A stretch of DNA of 18,185 nucleotides, from positions 1 to 18,185 of the forward strand of contig VMHB01000007.1 in assembly GCA_007378985.1 (NCBI GenBank), read 5' to 3'. Positions 9,241 to 15,194 of this stretch are shown piece after piece (within the stretch, counting starts at the first letter, position 1; each line of letters starts with the position of its first letter). Under the pieces are notes generated by a model that made no database searches, had not been told where the DNA came from, and saw only the letters and a list, made by a program, of their open reading frames with translations. Source of the stretch: Parcubacteria group bacterium Greene0714_7. GTDB lineage: Bacteria > Patescibacteria > Paceibacteria > UBA9973 > UBA2103. A program made the position numbers and the translations under genes.

Positions 9241-10564
9241 AAATTACAAAACTTCTGACCCTACGCTCTCTGCCGGTTCCATTGCAACACTCGACCTCTC
9301 ACAAGGTACCACCATCACCACCGCTACTCCTGGCTCCATTCCACTCGGTATCATTTCTACTGATCCAGGCCTCACCTTGGGAGGTGCGGACGGTGGAGTG
9401 GATTCACTAACGAGACGCCCTCTTGCACTCTCTGGTCGTGTACCGGTGAAAGTTTCAATCGAAAACGGCCCAATCGCAATTGGGAAAGCACTTCACAGCG
9501 GACAAACAATTGGTATTGCGCTTGAAGCGTACACAGGGCCGGCAACCGGCCCCGTGGAAGTCTTCGTTGCTTCCCAGTATTGGTTTTCTCCAAATGATTT
9601 CGCTATTGATTCAAATACTGGAACGATAGGCATTGGCACCACTACTCCAACAAACATCGGAGGTTCTAACTACCGTCTTGCAGTGGGTGGCGACATTCTT
9701 GCAACAGGATTCGTGAATCTTTCAGAAGGAGACTCAAAGGCGGACATTACGCACATCAGCACCACTACCGCGAACAGTTTCCTTGAAACTGTTCGCGGAC
9801 TCATGGTTGCTGAGTATCACTACAAAAACGAACCAGCAAGCGCAGGAAGAGTGGGGCTTATTGCAGAAGAAGCACCTCAGATTGTCCGCTCTACAAAAGG
9901 CAACGGTATTGATCTCTACAAATTACTTTCAGTGGCAATAGGCGCAATACAATCTCTTGCAGAAAAAGTAGCCACCATTGGAGAAACGATTGCAGGATTT
10001 GCAAAATCGTTCACCACCGAAAACCTTTCCGCAAACGAAGTGCGTACTGAAAAACTCTGCGTTGGCGACACCTGTGTTTCAAAAGAAGAACTCCAAGCAC
10101 TCTTACAACTTGTCGATGCAGGTGCTGGTGCGCCTGTTGCGTCTGCTCCAATAGAAACAGAGACTCCAAGTGATGCAACTGCGGGAGACACAGTAGCCCC
10201 TACTATTAGTATTAACGGCAACAACCCTGCAACTATCAATGTAGGTGATTCATACGCAGACCTCGGTGCATCAGTAACAGACAATGTTGATCAAAATCTC
10301 GGCATCATCACTCTTCTTGACGGCACCGAAACGGTGACCGTCAATCTCGACACCAGCGCTCCCGGCACGCACACCATAACCTACCGCGCCACCGATGGTG
10401 CAGGGAACACCGCCAGCCGAACGCGCACCGTCATCGTTGAAGCCCCACCCTCCGTAAACGCTCCTGTGACTGTTCAGCCCGTTGAAGATACTCCCGTTTC
10501 TGATCCTGCTCCTGACTCTGACGGAGGCCCAACATCCGCACCCGAAACTGAAACCACTCCCTAA
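9155..10564 (+). CDS. Giant tail-fibre-like surface protein, C-terminal segment D (chaperone/autoprotease-like, Ig-like domain)
   Basis: This is the C-terminal end of the giant protein in frame 2. The nominal TTG start at 9155 is only where the frame opens. Residues about 26-140 (DVAENYKTSDPTL... GIISTDPGL... LSGRVPVKVSIENGPI) resemble the domain found near the C-terminus of many such fibres and recall the self-cleaving peptidase G2 region of phage appendages. One GIGTTTP repeat follows at ~159-165. Residues ~190-275 (VRGLMVAEYHYKNE, RVGLIAEEAPQIV, DLYKLLSVAIGAIQSL) match the pattern of S74-type intramolecular chaperones, but the usual SDxRLK cleavage motif is not clear (here EGDSKADITHIS). 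A cysteine pair, LCVGDTC, is at 302/307. Residues ~346-430 are a DUF5011-like Ig domain, followed by a Pro/Thr/Asp-rich tail. No sorting motif or C-terminal membrane helix is visible. The gene ends 4 bases before a palindrome. Confidence 0.8.
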   Translation: MTSSTVACGTTAGSIYYRSASTGTYDVAENYKTSDPTLSAGSIATLDLSQGTTITTATPGSIPLGIISTDPGLTLGGADGGVDSLTRRPLALSGRVPVKVSIENGPIAIGKALHSGQTIGIALEAYTGPATGPVEVFVASQYWFSPNDFAIDSNTGTIGIGTTTPTNIGGSNYRLAVGGDILATGFVNLSEGDSKADITHISTTTANSFLETVRGLMVAEYHYKNEPASAGRVGLIAEEAPQIVRSTKGNGIDLYKLLSVAIGAIQSLAEKVATIGETIAGFAKSFTTENLSANEVRTEKLCVGDTCVSKEELQALLQLVDAGAGAPVASAPIETETPSDATAGDTVAPTISINGNNPATINVGDSYADLGASVTDNVDQNLGIITLLDGTETVTVNLDTSAPGTHTITYRATDGAGNTASRTRTVIVEAPPSVNAPVTVQPVEDTPVSDPAPDSDGGPTSAPETETTP

Positions 10565-10568
10565 CCAT

Positions 10569-10593
10569 ATGTTGGGTTTCGTAAACCCAACAT
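10569..10593 (+). repeat. REP-like perfect palindrome, copy 1
   Basis: Perfect stem-loop with arm ATGTTGGGTTT, 3-base loop CGT and the reverse-complement arm; one further T-A pair extends it to 10568-10594. It begins 4 bases after the stop of the giant fibre gene. No T-tract follows, so it is not a classical terminator, although the hairpin could protect the 3' end. It is identical in both arms and loop to the copy at 10678-10702. Confidence 0.95.
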
Positions 10594-10677
10594 ACCCCTG
10601 CCTCAATCTCTTTACTTCATATGTCCCACATGCACATCCAAAACCACCCCACTCACCACTTCAGGTTTGACCTCTAA

Positions 10678-10702
10678 ATGTTGGGTTTCGTAAACCCAAC
10701 AT
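10678..10702 (+). repeat. REP-like perfect palindrome, copy 2 (possible bidirectional terminator)
   Basis: Same 11-bp arm and CGT loop as copy 1. Two more A-T pairs extend it to 10676-10704, and it is followed by TTTT on the plus strand and preceded by AAA. It lies between the convergent fibre gene and transposase remnant, directly downstream of the latter's stop codon (TAG complement at 10708-10710). It could therefore end transcription from both sides. Copies 1 and 2 are separated by 84 bases of unremarkable sequence, a pairing that recalls REP doublets. Confidence 0.9.
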
Positions 10703-11212
10703 TTTAACTACTCTAAGGTGAGGGAACCTATTTCAAGCTCTTTACCCTCGGCACCTTTCAGGTATTTCTCAATGGTTTTTTTATATGATCCTGATGCTTC
10801 ACCGAAAAGCGAAGTAGTAAGTATGGAAGGGAAGTTTTGTTCCCCTGTGTAGTCGGGGTAACTACTCCAACGGTACTCTTTCAAGTAGTCGAGTGCCTCT
10901 TGTACGCTCCGGATATTTTTTCCTTTATCTCGCACGCGCCACCCTTCGCCACCTTTCAGATAGTCGAGCGGATTCAAATGAATGTAGTGAAGAATGTAAT
11001 TAAATTGCGCATCATTTTCTATTAATATTTTTTTCGTGCGTCCTTGAAATAGCGTGCCCGAGCGTTCGTACCGCTCATTAAAGTAATTAGCGTATCCCAC
11101 ATTAAGTTTTCGAAGGAAAAGACTCAACCCTCCCTCCACTCGCTCCGATAACAACAAATGGTAGTGGTTCCTCATTAAGCACCACCCATGTATGTCAACA
11201 ATCTCTCTCCTA

Positions 11213-11237
11213 ATGTTGGGTTTACGAAACCCAACAT
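11213..11237 (-). repeat. REP-like perfect palindrome, copy 3, inverted and inside the transposase frame
   Basis: The same arms with the loop reading ACG on the plus strand, so this copy is inverted relative to copies 1 and 2. It is translated in the minus-strand transposase frame as residues 16-24 (YVGFRKPNI). It sits where the N-terminal third of the transposase is missing, about 45 bases upstream of the start of the divergent membrane-protein gene. Confidence 0.95.
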
Positions 11238-11269
11238 ATTGCCTGGGGAAAGGGATGGAGAAGGGGTGG

Positions 11270-11275
11270 TAAAAT
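11270..11275 (+). promoter_or_regulatory. Putative -10 element (TAAAAT) 6 bases before the start codon
   Basis: TAAAAT lies 6 bases upstream of the ATG at 11282, close to the normal -10 to start-site distance, so transcription could begin at or next to the ATG (leaderless mRNA). No convincing -35 box or Shine-Dalgarno sequence is visible. This is weak evidence on its own; similar spacing occurs before 13663 and 15195. Confidence 0.35.
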
Positions 11276-11281
11276 AAAAGC

Positions 11282-11620
11282 ATGGGATTACTTACACGGT
11301 TTTTAGGAACAGTCTTTGCAGTACTCCTTGCTGCATATTTTATTCAAGGATTTCATGTTGACGGTTTTTACACTGCAGTAATTGTTGCGCTGGTACTTGG
11401 TCTTTTGAATGTTACGCTCAAACCCATCATCACACTCCTCACACTCCCACTGAACTTACTTACACTCGGTCTTTTCTCTTTTGTTATAAATGCTGGACTC
11501 ATTTTATTAATTTCTACTTTCGTTAAAGGTTTCACTGTTGATGGTTTTCTTCCGGCACTCTGGGCTGGCGCGCTGATTGCTGTTGTAGGTTGGATTTTGC
11601 ACAAGTTATCTAAGAAGTGA
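11282..11620 (+). CDS. Small four-helix membrane protein, phage-holin superfamily IV / YvlD type (PF04020)
   Basis: The 112-residue protein is almost entirely hydrophobic, with four predicted membrane helices at about 4-22, 30-45, 56-80 and 89-107. The family signature is NVTLKPIITLLTLPLNLLTL (43-62), and a second copy of the FxVDGF phrase (24-29 and 84-89) shows an internal two-fold pattern. Length and ending (HKLSKK) fit the family. PF04020 was named for similarity to mycobacteriophage holins, but chromosomal members such as YvlD are ordinary membrane proteins of unknown function, some induced by envelope stress. There is no endolysin nearby, so a lysis role is unlikely. The phosphoribosyltransferase gene starts 7 bases after the stop, suggesting co-transcription. 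Confidence 0.88.
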   Translation: MGLLTRFLGTVFAVLLAAYFIQGFHVDGFYTAVIVALVLGLLNVTLKPIITLLTLPLNLLTLGLFSFVINAGLILLISTFVKGFTVDGFLPALWAGALIAVVGWILHKLSKK

Positions 11621-11627
11621 AAGGGCT

Positions 11628-12059
11628 ATGACATGGGATGAATTTGATAAAGAGATGAAAACACTTGCAGGGGGTGTTGACTATAAACCGAGCGGTATCG
11701 TTGCAGTGGTGCGAGGCGGTCTTGTGCCTGCACGGCTATTAGCGCGGGATCTTCATGTAAAAGATGTGTACGCGATCACTGTCCGTAGAATTGGTGAGGA
11801 AAGAAAGCTGACCGTTGATATTGTTGAAGATATTAGAGGCAGGCATCTGCTTCTTGTTGAAGATATGCTTGAAACGGGGAGGGGATTGATTCTCGCTAAA
11901 GAACAGCTCGAAGCAAAAGGAGCTATTGTGAAAACAGCGTGTCTTTATATTATGCCCACCTCTGAAATTAAGCCCGATTTCTATTTGAAAGAAGTGGATG
12001 ATGTAGTGAGATTTCCTTGGGAATCTCCTCGGACTCGTTCCAAAGAAGTTGATCGTTAG
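11628..12059 (+). CDS. Phosphoribosyltransferase (COG2236/Hpt-like, purine salvage type)
   Basis: The 143-residue type I phosphoribosyltransferase has an N-terminal PPi-loop region, IVAVVRGGLVPARLLA (24-39), and the PRPP-binding loop HLLLVEDMLETGRGL (73-87). It ends in the phrase VVRFPWE (126-132), typical of COG2236 enzymes related to hypoxanthine/xanthine-guanine phosphoribosyltransferases. The likely reaction is transfer of ribose 5-phosphate from PRPP to a purine base in the cytoplasm; the exact base cannot be told. The PRPP loop has Glu-Asp rather than the more common Asp-Asp (Glu-Asp also occurs in orotate enzymes), and the TG-G/K-T end is altered to TGRG. The start is supported by AAAGGG just upstream. 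Salvage enzymes fit an organism with little nucleotide biosynthesis (inference). Confidence 0.88.
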   Translation: MTWDEFDKEMKTLAGGVDYKPSGIVAVVRGGLVPARLLARDLHVKDVYAITVRRIGEERKLTVDIVEDIRGRHLLLVEDMLETGRGLILAKEQLEAKGAIVKTACLYIMPTSEIKPDFYLKEVDDVVRFPWESPRTRSKEVDR

Positions 12060-12067
12060 AATATAGA

Positions 12068-12098
12068 AAGTACCAAGAAACAAATTCCAAGAACCAAA
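12068..12098 (+). repeat. Left inverted repeat flanking the four-helix-bundle gene
   Basis: AAGTACCAAG (12068-12077) and CAAGAACCAAA (12088-12098) are separated by 10 bases. Both blocks recur, as reverse complements with the same 10-base spacing, at 12506-12536. The block starts 8 bases after the phosphoribosyltransferase stop. Bases 12067-12087 also match the reverse complement of 13608-13628 at 21 of 21 positions. Confidence 0.9.
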
Positions 12099-12112
12099 AT
12101 AAATAACAGCAA

Positions 12113-12502
12113 ATGCTAAGCACGAATAGTCAGTCGACTTCAGAGCCTGCACCTAAAAGGCGTTTTGATTTTGAAGATAGAGCATTTAGATTTGCAAAAG
12201 ATGTTCGTTCATTTATATATACGCTTCCGCGTTCGATTGCTAATAACGAAGATATAAAACAGTTAGTGCGTTCGTCAGGCTCCATTGGTGCGAACTATAT
12301 AGAGGCTAATGAATCGTTAGGGAAAAAAGACTTTGTGATGCACTTAAAAATTGCCAGAAAGGAAGCAAAGGAAACTGTGTATTGGTTGAAGTTGTTGGAT
12401 TCCGGCACTTCGAAAGATTCTGGAAAAGAAGGATATAGGCTCGAGTGTGAAGCAACTGAACTCATGCTAATTCTCAGTGCGATGATTCGGAAGGCTTCCT
12501 AA
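12113..12502 (+). CDS. Four-helix-bundle protein, 23S rRNA intervening-sequence (S23/IVP) family
   Basis: The 129-residue protein belongs to the S23/IVP family (PF05635). The signature runs from about residue 50 to 95, with VRSSGSIGANYIEANES (52-68), then HLKIARKEAKETVYWLKLL (77-95), and a final helix ECEATELMLILSAMIRKAS (111-129). The predicted fold is a four-helix bundle that assembles as a pentamer in known structures. The family is best known from ORFs inside intervening sequences of 23S rRNA genes, and related Avd proteins act with retroelement reverse transcriptases. No reverse transcriptase or rRNA is present here. The N-terminal ~15 residues are polar and probably disordered. There is no clear ribosome site before the ATG. 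The gene is enclosed by inverted repeats, so it is probably a small mobile unit between the phosphoribosyltransferase gene and obgE. Confidence 0.92.
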   Translation: MLSTNSQSTSEPAPKRRFDFEDRAFRFAKDVRSFIYTLPRSIANNEDIKQLVRSSGSIGANYIEANESLGKKDFVMHLKIARKEAKETVYWLKLLDSGTSKDSGKEGYRLECEATELMLILSAMIRKAS

Positions 12503-12505
12503 TTG

Positions 12506-12536
12506 TTTGGTTCTTGTTGCTTAATGCTTGGTACTT
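12506..12536 (-). repeat. Right inverted repeat flanking the four-helix-bundle gene
   Basis: TTTGGTTCTTG (12506-12516) and CTTGGTACTT (12527-12536) are exact reverse complements of the two blocks of the left repeat, at the same spacing, while the 10 bases between differ. The repeat ends 17 bases before the obgE start, so the element forms the immediate obgE leader. Confidence 0.9.
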
Positions 12537-12553
12537 AGAGTATTGTAAGGGAT

Positions 12554-13543
12554 ATGGCATTTATTGATGAAATGGTTTTGGTTGCGAGGGCTGGAAACGG
12601 GGGGAACGGCGTTGTTCGATTCCTTCATGAAAAAGGGAAGGAGTTTGGCGGTCCTGCTGGCGGTGATGGCGGTAACGGAGGAAATATAATTTTCCGTGGT
12701 GTTCGAGATATTCAAGTTCTTTCGAAATATCGTGGACGGGGAGCCTTTCGTGCGGTGAAAGGAGCTGATGGTGGTAATAAAGAGATGGCAGGGAAAAATG
12801 GGGAAGATTATATAATTGATGTGCCAGTGGGCGCAGTCATTACTCGAAAGAACAGCAATCAAAGTTTTGAAATACTTGATGATGGACAAGAAGTCATTGC
12901 GCTCAAAGGTGGACGCGGAGGAATGGGTAATGCGCATTTTAAATCTTCAACAAATCAGTATCCAGATAAAGCCGTTCCAGGACAAGTAGGTGAAGAGGCA
13001 AGCTTTAAAGTTGAGCTACGTATTATTGCTGATGTGGGTCTCATTGGTTTGCCAAACGCTGGGAAGTCTTCGCTTTTGAATGCTTTCACAAAAGCGCATG
13101 CAAAGGTGGGTGCATATGCATTCACCACACTCGAGCCTCATTTGGGTGTTTTTCACGGATACATCATGGCCGATATCCCAGGATTGATTGAAGGTGCGGC
13201 GGAAGGAAGGGGGTTAGGGCATAACTTTTTACGACATGTATCCCGCACAAAACTTCTCATTCACTGTGTCGCATCTGATAGTGAAGACCTTATTCGAGAT
13301 TATAATACTGTTCGAAAAGAGATTACTGAATACTCTGAAGAATTATCTCGGAAACCCGAGATAGTCTTTCTTACCAAGACGGATTTACTTTCTCCTGAGG
13401 CACTTGACGAAGCTAAGGAGCTATTTACAAGCAAAGGATTTACGGTGGTTCCTGTCTCTATTATTGATGACGGACTTCTGAAGGAGGCAGGGGATTCTCT
13501 TTCTCGTTTTCTTCAAGAAAAGAACGAGAAGCACCAAAATTAA
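12554..13543 (+). CDS. obgE: GTPase Obg/CgtA, ribosome assembly
   Basis: The 329-residue protein has the two core Obg domains. The Gly-rich Obg fold occupies 1-158 (ARAGNGGNGVVRFLHEKG, GGPAGGDGGNGG, RGGMGNAHFKSSTNQ). The G domain has P-loop GLPNAGKS (165-172), FTTLEP (190-195), DIPG (207-210), TKTD (274-277) as the G4 motif instead of the usual NKxD, and a weak G5 near PVSIID (300-305). The optional C-terminal OCT domain is absent. Obg binds GTP/GDP and assists late 50S subunit assembly. TAAGGG, 4 bases before the ATG, is a plausible ribosome site. The last codons (EKHQN) coincide with repeat-like sequence shared with the following spacer. Expected to be essential. Confidence 0.97.
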   Translation: MAFIDEMVLVARAGNGGNGVVRFLHEKGKEFGGPAGGDGGNGGNIIFRGVRDIQVLSKYRGRGAFRAVKGADGGNKEMAGKNGEDYIIDVPVGAVITRKNSNQSFEILDDGQEVIALKGGRGGMGNAHFKSSTNQYPDKAVPGQVGEEASFKVELRIIADVGLIGLPNAGKSSLLNAFTKAHAKVGAYAFTTLEPHLGVFHGYIMADIPGLIEGAAEGRGLGHNFLRHVSRTKLLIHCVASDSEDLIRDYNTVRKEITEYSEELSRKPEIVFLTKTDLLSPEALDEAKELFTSKGFTVVPVSIIDDGLLKEAGDSLSRFLQEKNEKHQN

Positions 13544-13630
13544 AGAAAATCACAAGAACCAAACCAGAGCTTCTAGATGGCAAACTTTTGGATTCCTTTG
13601 GTACTTCGAATTTGTTTCTTGGTACTTTTC
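13526..13630. repeat. Degenerate, gene-less version of the CCAAGAA inverted-repeat element
   Basis: The spacer between obgE and gatB is filled with pieces of the repeat that flanks the four-helix-bundle gene. GAAGCACCAAA (13528-13538) and CAAGAACCAAA (13553-13563, identical to 12088-12098) lie on the plus strand. TTTGGTACTTC (13597-13607) and then 13608-13628 follow in inverse orientation. Bases 13608-13628 are an exact 21-base reverse complement of 12067-12087. Only ~33 bases separate the inverted halves and no gene lies between them. The left half overlaps the last codons and stop of obgE. Confidence 0.75.
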
Positions 13631-13648
13631 ATACCCTCCCATATACGG

Positions 13649-13654
13649 CATACT
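13649..13654 (+). promoter_or_regulatory. Putative -10 element (CATACT) upstream of gatB
   Basis: CATACT lies 8 bases before the ATG at 13663. If used, the transcript would start at or 1-2 bases before that ATG. It matches TATAAT at only 4 of 6 positions and no -35 box is clear, so this is tentative. It does favour the ATG at 13663 over the GTG at 13657. Confidence 0.25.
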
Positions 13655-13662
13655 GAGTGCTT

Positions 13663-15084
13663 ATGAGTGAGTACACTCCCACCATAGGTCTCGAAATACA
13701 TGCGGAATTAAAGACGCAAACAAAAATGTTCTGCGATTCTTTGAATGATCCAAATGAAACACGCCCCAACATAAATGTATGTCCTGTGTGTATGGCACAC
13801 CCAGGTACATTGCCTGTAGTAAATAAAGAAGCGGTCAAACAAGTACTTCGCGTAGGTACAGCAATTCAAGGAAGATTGGCTGATTACACTGAGTTTGATA
13901 GAAAAAATTATTTCTATCCCGATCTTCCAAAAGGCTACCAAATTAGTCAGTACGCGTTTCCGCTCATATCAGGTGGAGTGTTGAATGGAGTTTCAATTAC
14001 ACGCATTCATCTTGAAGAAGATGCTGCGCGTACCCAACATGGCTCGGGCAATTTTAGTTTGATTGATTTTAACCGAGCCGGCTTGCCTTTGATGGAGCTT
14101 GTAACCGAGCCTTGTATCCATGACGCAAAGACAGCAAGTGCGTTTGCATCAGAACTACAGCGATTACTTCGTGCCCTTGGTGCGGGGGACGCGAATATGG
14201 AACAAGGTCAGATGCGTGTAGAAGCAAATATTTCTATAAGCAAAGACTCTACGCTCGGCACTAAGGTGGAGGTTAAAAATCTCAATTCATTCAAGTCTGT
14301 CGAGAAAGCGATTGCGTTTGAGCTCGTACGTCAAGAAGAACTTCTTGAAAGGGGAGAGAGGATTGTACAAGAAACCCGTGGATGGGACGACGTAAAAAAT
14401 ATAACTTTCTCACAAAGAATTAAAGAAGATTCACAGCAGTACCGGTATTTTCCCGATCCGGATATTCCAAAATTTCATTTGTCTCGGATACCCGAGTTTT
14501 CACACGATGCATTAAAAGCATCATTACCTGAGTTACCGTGGGAGCGTCGCGCAAGATACCTTTCGCTTGGATTAAAACCTGATGATGCCGAGACACTCTT
14601 AATGGATGATGTGTACGCATTATTTTTTGATACACAACTCTCTTCCGTACTTACTGACCGAACGGATATTCAATTTGGAATTAATTATTTACTCACCGAC
14701 ATTCGTGGGGCATCTGCCGGCGTGCAAGAATTAGCACGACTTCAAGGTACTGTATTTATTGAAGTAATAAAACTTCTTCGCTCAGGTGATATTTCTTCTC
14801 GAGGAGGAAAAGATCTTATTGCTATTTTACTTAAAGAGGGAGGTAGCCCAAAGGAGTTAGCGAAGAAGCATGGACTTTTGCAGATGAAAGACACTGAGGC
14901 CATATCAAAAATTGCAGATGAAGTCATGACCGAGAATCCGCAAGTGGTTGCCGACCTCAAGGCAGGGAAGCTTGGGGCAGTAAAGTTTCTTTTAGGGGCT
15001 GGAATGAAGAAATCCAAAGGATCAGTAAACCCAACAGAGTTAGAGAAAATAATACTTGAAAAGTTAGCAGGAGGCAGTAATTAG
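13663..15084 (+). CDS. gatB: Aspartyl/glutamyl-tRNA(Asn/Gln) amidotransferase subunit B
   Basis: The 473-residue GatB carries the family landmarks in order: TIGLEIHAEL (7-16), CPVCMAHPGTLPVVN (40-54), RKNYFYPDLPKGYQISQY (80-97), IHLEEDAARTQH (115-126), DFNRAGLPLMELVTEP (135-150), VEVKNLNSF (202-210) and YRYFPDPDIP (260-269). A C-terminal YqeY-like tRNA-binding domain follows. With GatA and GatC it converts misacylated Glu-tRNA(Gln) or Asp-tRNA(Asn) to the amide form using ammonia passed from GatA; GatB supplies the kinase step and tRNA recognition. A GTG at 13657 would add two residues, but the ATG at 13663 places SEYTPTIGLEIH directly at the usual N-terminus. No strong ribosome site is visible. 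gatA and gatC are not in the window. No terminator is obvious after the stop. Confidence 0.97.
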   Translation: MSEYTPTIGLEIHAELKTQTKMFCDSLNDPNETRPNINVCPVCMAHPGTLPVVNKEAVKQVLRVGTAIQGRLADYTEFDRKNYFYPDLPKGYQISQYAFPLISGGVLNGVSITRIHLEEDAARTQHGSGNFSLIDFNRAGLPLMELVTEPCIHDAKTASAFASELQRLLRALGAGDANMEQGQMRVEANISISKDSTLGTKVEVKNLNSFKSVEKAIAFELVRQEELLERGERIVQETRGWDDVKNITFSQRIKEDSQQYRYFPDPDIPKFHLSRIPEFSHDALKASLPELPWERRARYLSLGLKPDDAETLLMDDVYALFFDTQLSSVLTDRTDIQFGINYLLTDIRGASAGVQELARLQGTVFIEVIKLLRSGDISSRGGKDLIAILLKEGGSPKELAKKHGLLQMKDTEAISKIADEVMTENPQVVADLKAGKLGAVKFLLGAGMKKSKGSVNPTELEKIILEKLAGGSN

Positions 15085-15182
15085 TTAACAGTAGAGCAAT
15101 AAGAAGAAGGAAAAATAATCTGAGTGGTGTATTTTCTCCACACTGCAATCTCTATACTGCCATCTCTAAACTTCCCGTAGGC

Positions 15183-15188
15183 TATACT
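15183..15188 (+). promoter_or_regulatory. Putative -10 element (TATACT) 6 bases before an HTH-membrane gene
   Basis: TATACT ends 6 bases before the ATG at 15195, which would put the transcription start at the ATG itself; no Shine-Dalgarno sequence is present. A second CTATACT lies exactly 30 bases upstream (15152-15158). No good -35 box accompanies either, so a duplicated operator or twin promoter is possible but unproven. Confidence 0.4.
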
Positions 15189-15194
15189 TCTGGT

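Larger units (their letters stand above)
85..9650 (+). repeat. Dispersed in-frame GNVGIGTTTP repeat family of the fibre gene (about 24 copies)
   Basis: Reading the three frames together, I count about 24 copies of G-(N)-(V/I)-G-(I/V)-G-(T/D)-x-x-P, usually preceded by (S/A/T)-x-G and followed 4-6 residues later by KLxV or LxI. At DNA level the core is near GGCAACGTNGGTATTGGCAC. Spacing is irregular (about 150-650 bases) and copies are diverged, so this is a protein repeat, not a satellite or CRISPR array. On the opposite strand the repeats give spurious open frames with VPIPTLP. Confidence 0.9.
10708..11283 (-). pseudogene. REP-associated tyrosine transposase (Y1/HUH, IS200-like), N-terminally truncated
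   Basis: The 191-codon frame retains the core of a Y1 transposase (PF01797 family, which nicks single-stranded DNA at hairpins). The HUH motif is NHYHLLL (His40, His42). The motif ERSGTLFQGR is at ~73-82. The catalytic Tyr100 is in YIHLNP, and the C-terminal phrase EYRWSSYPDY is at ~136-145. Related proteins have roughly 60-70 residues before the REIVDIHGWCLMRNHYH strand, usually with a YHVYNRG phrase. Here these are absent and replaced by 24 residues coded by the copy-3 palindrome and the flank of the next gene. The nominal ATG at 11281-11283 overlaps the divergent gene's ATG and has no visible ribosome site. Probably a non-functional remnant; the alternative is a recently re-started short protein. 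Catalytic residues are intact, so its age as a relic is likely low. Confidence 0.8.

Noticed and set aside
10271..10606. Minus-strand 111-codon frame covering palindrome 1
   Set aside because: It is antisense to the Ig-like domain and Pro-rich tail of the fibre gene and has no recognisable family features. It is open only by base composition.
11282..11620. Prophage lysis cassette, suggested by the holin-type protein and the tail-fibre-like genes
   Set aside because: There is no endolysin, capsid, terminase, portal or integrase. The holin-like family is common on chromosomes, and fibre-like repeats are widespread in non-phage surface proteins.
12113..12502. Diversity-generating retroelement with the four-helix protein as Avd
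   Set aside because: No reverse transcriptase, template/variable repeat pair or target gene with adenine-specific variation is visible in the window.
13657..13662. GTG at 13657 as the gatB start
   Set aside because: It adds only two residues and has no better ribosome site. The ATG at 13663 fits the family N-terminus.
15085..15194. Terminator or tRNA in the gatB-HTH gene spacer
   Set aside because: Only a short imperfect stem (GTGG/CCAC) without a T-tract is present, and no cloverleaf or T-loop sequence could be found.
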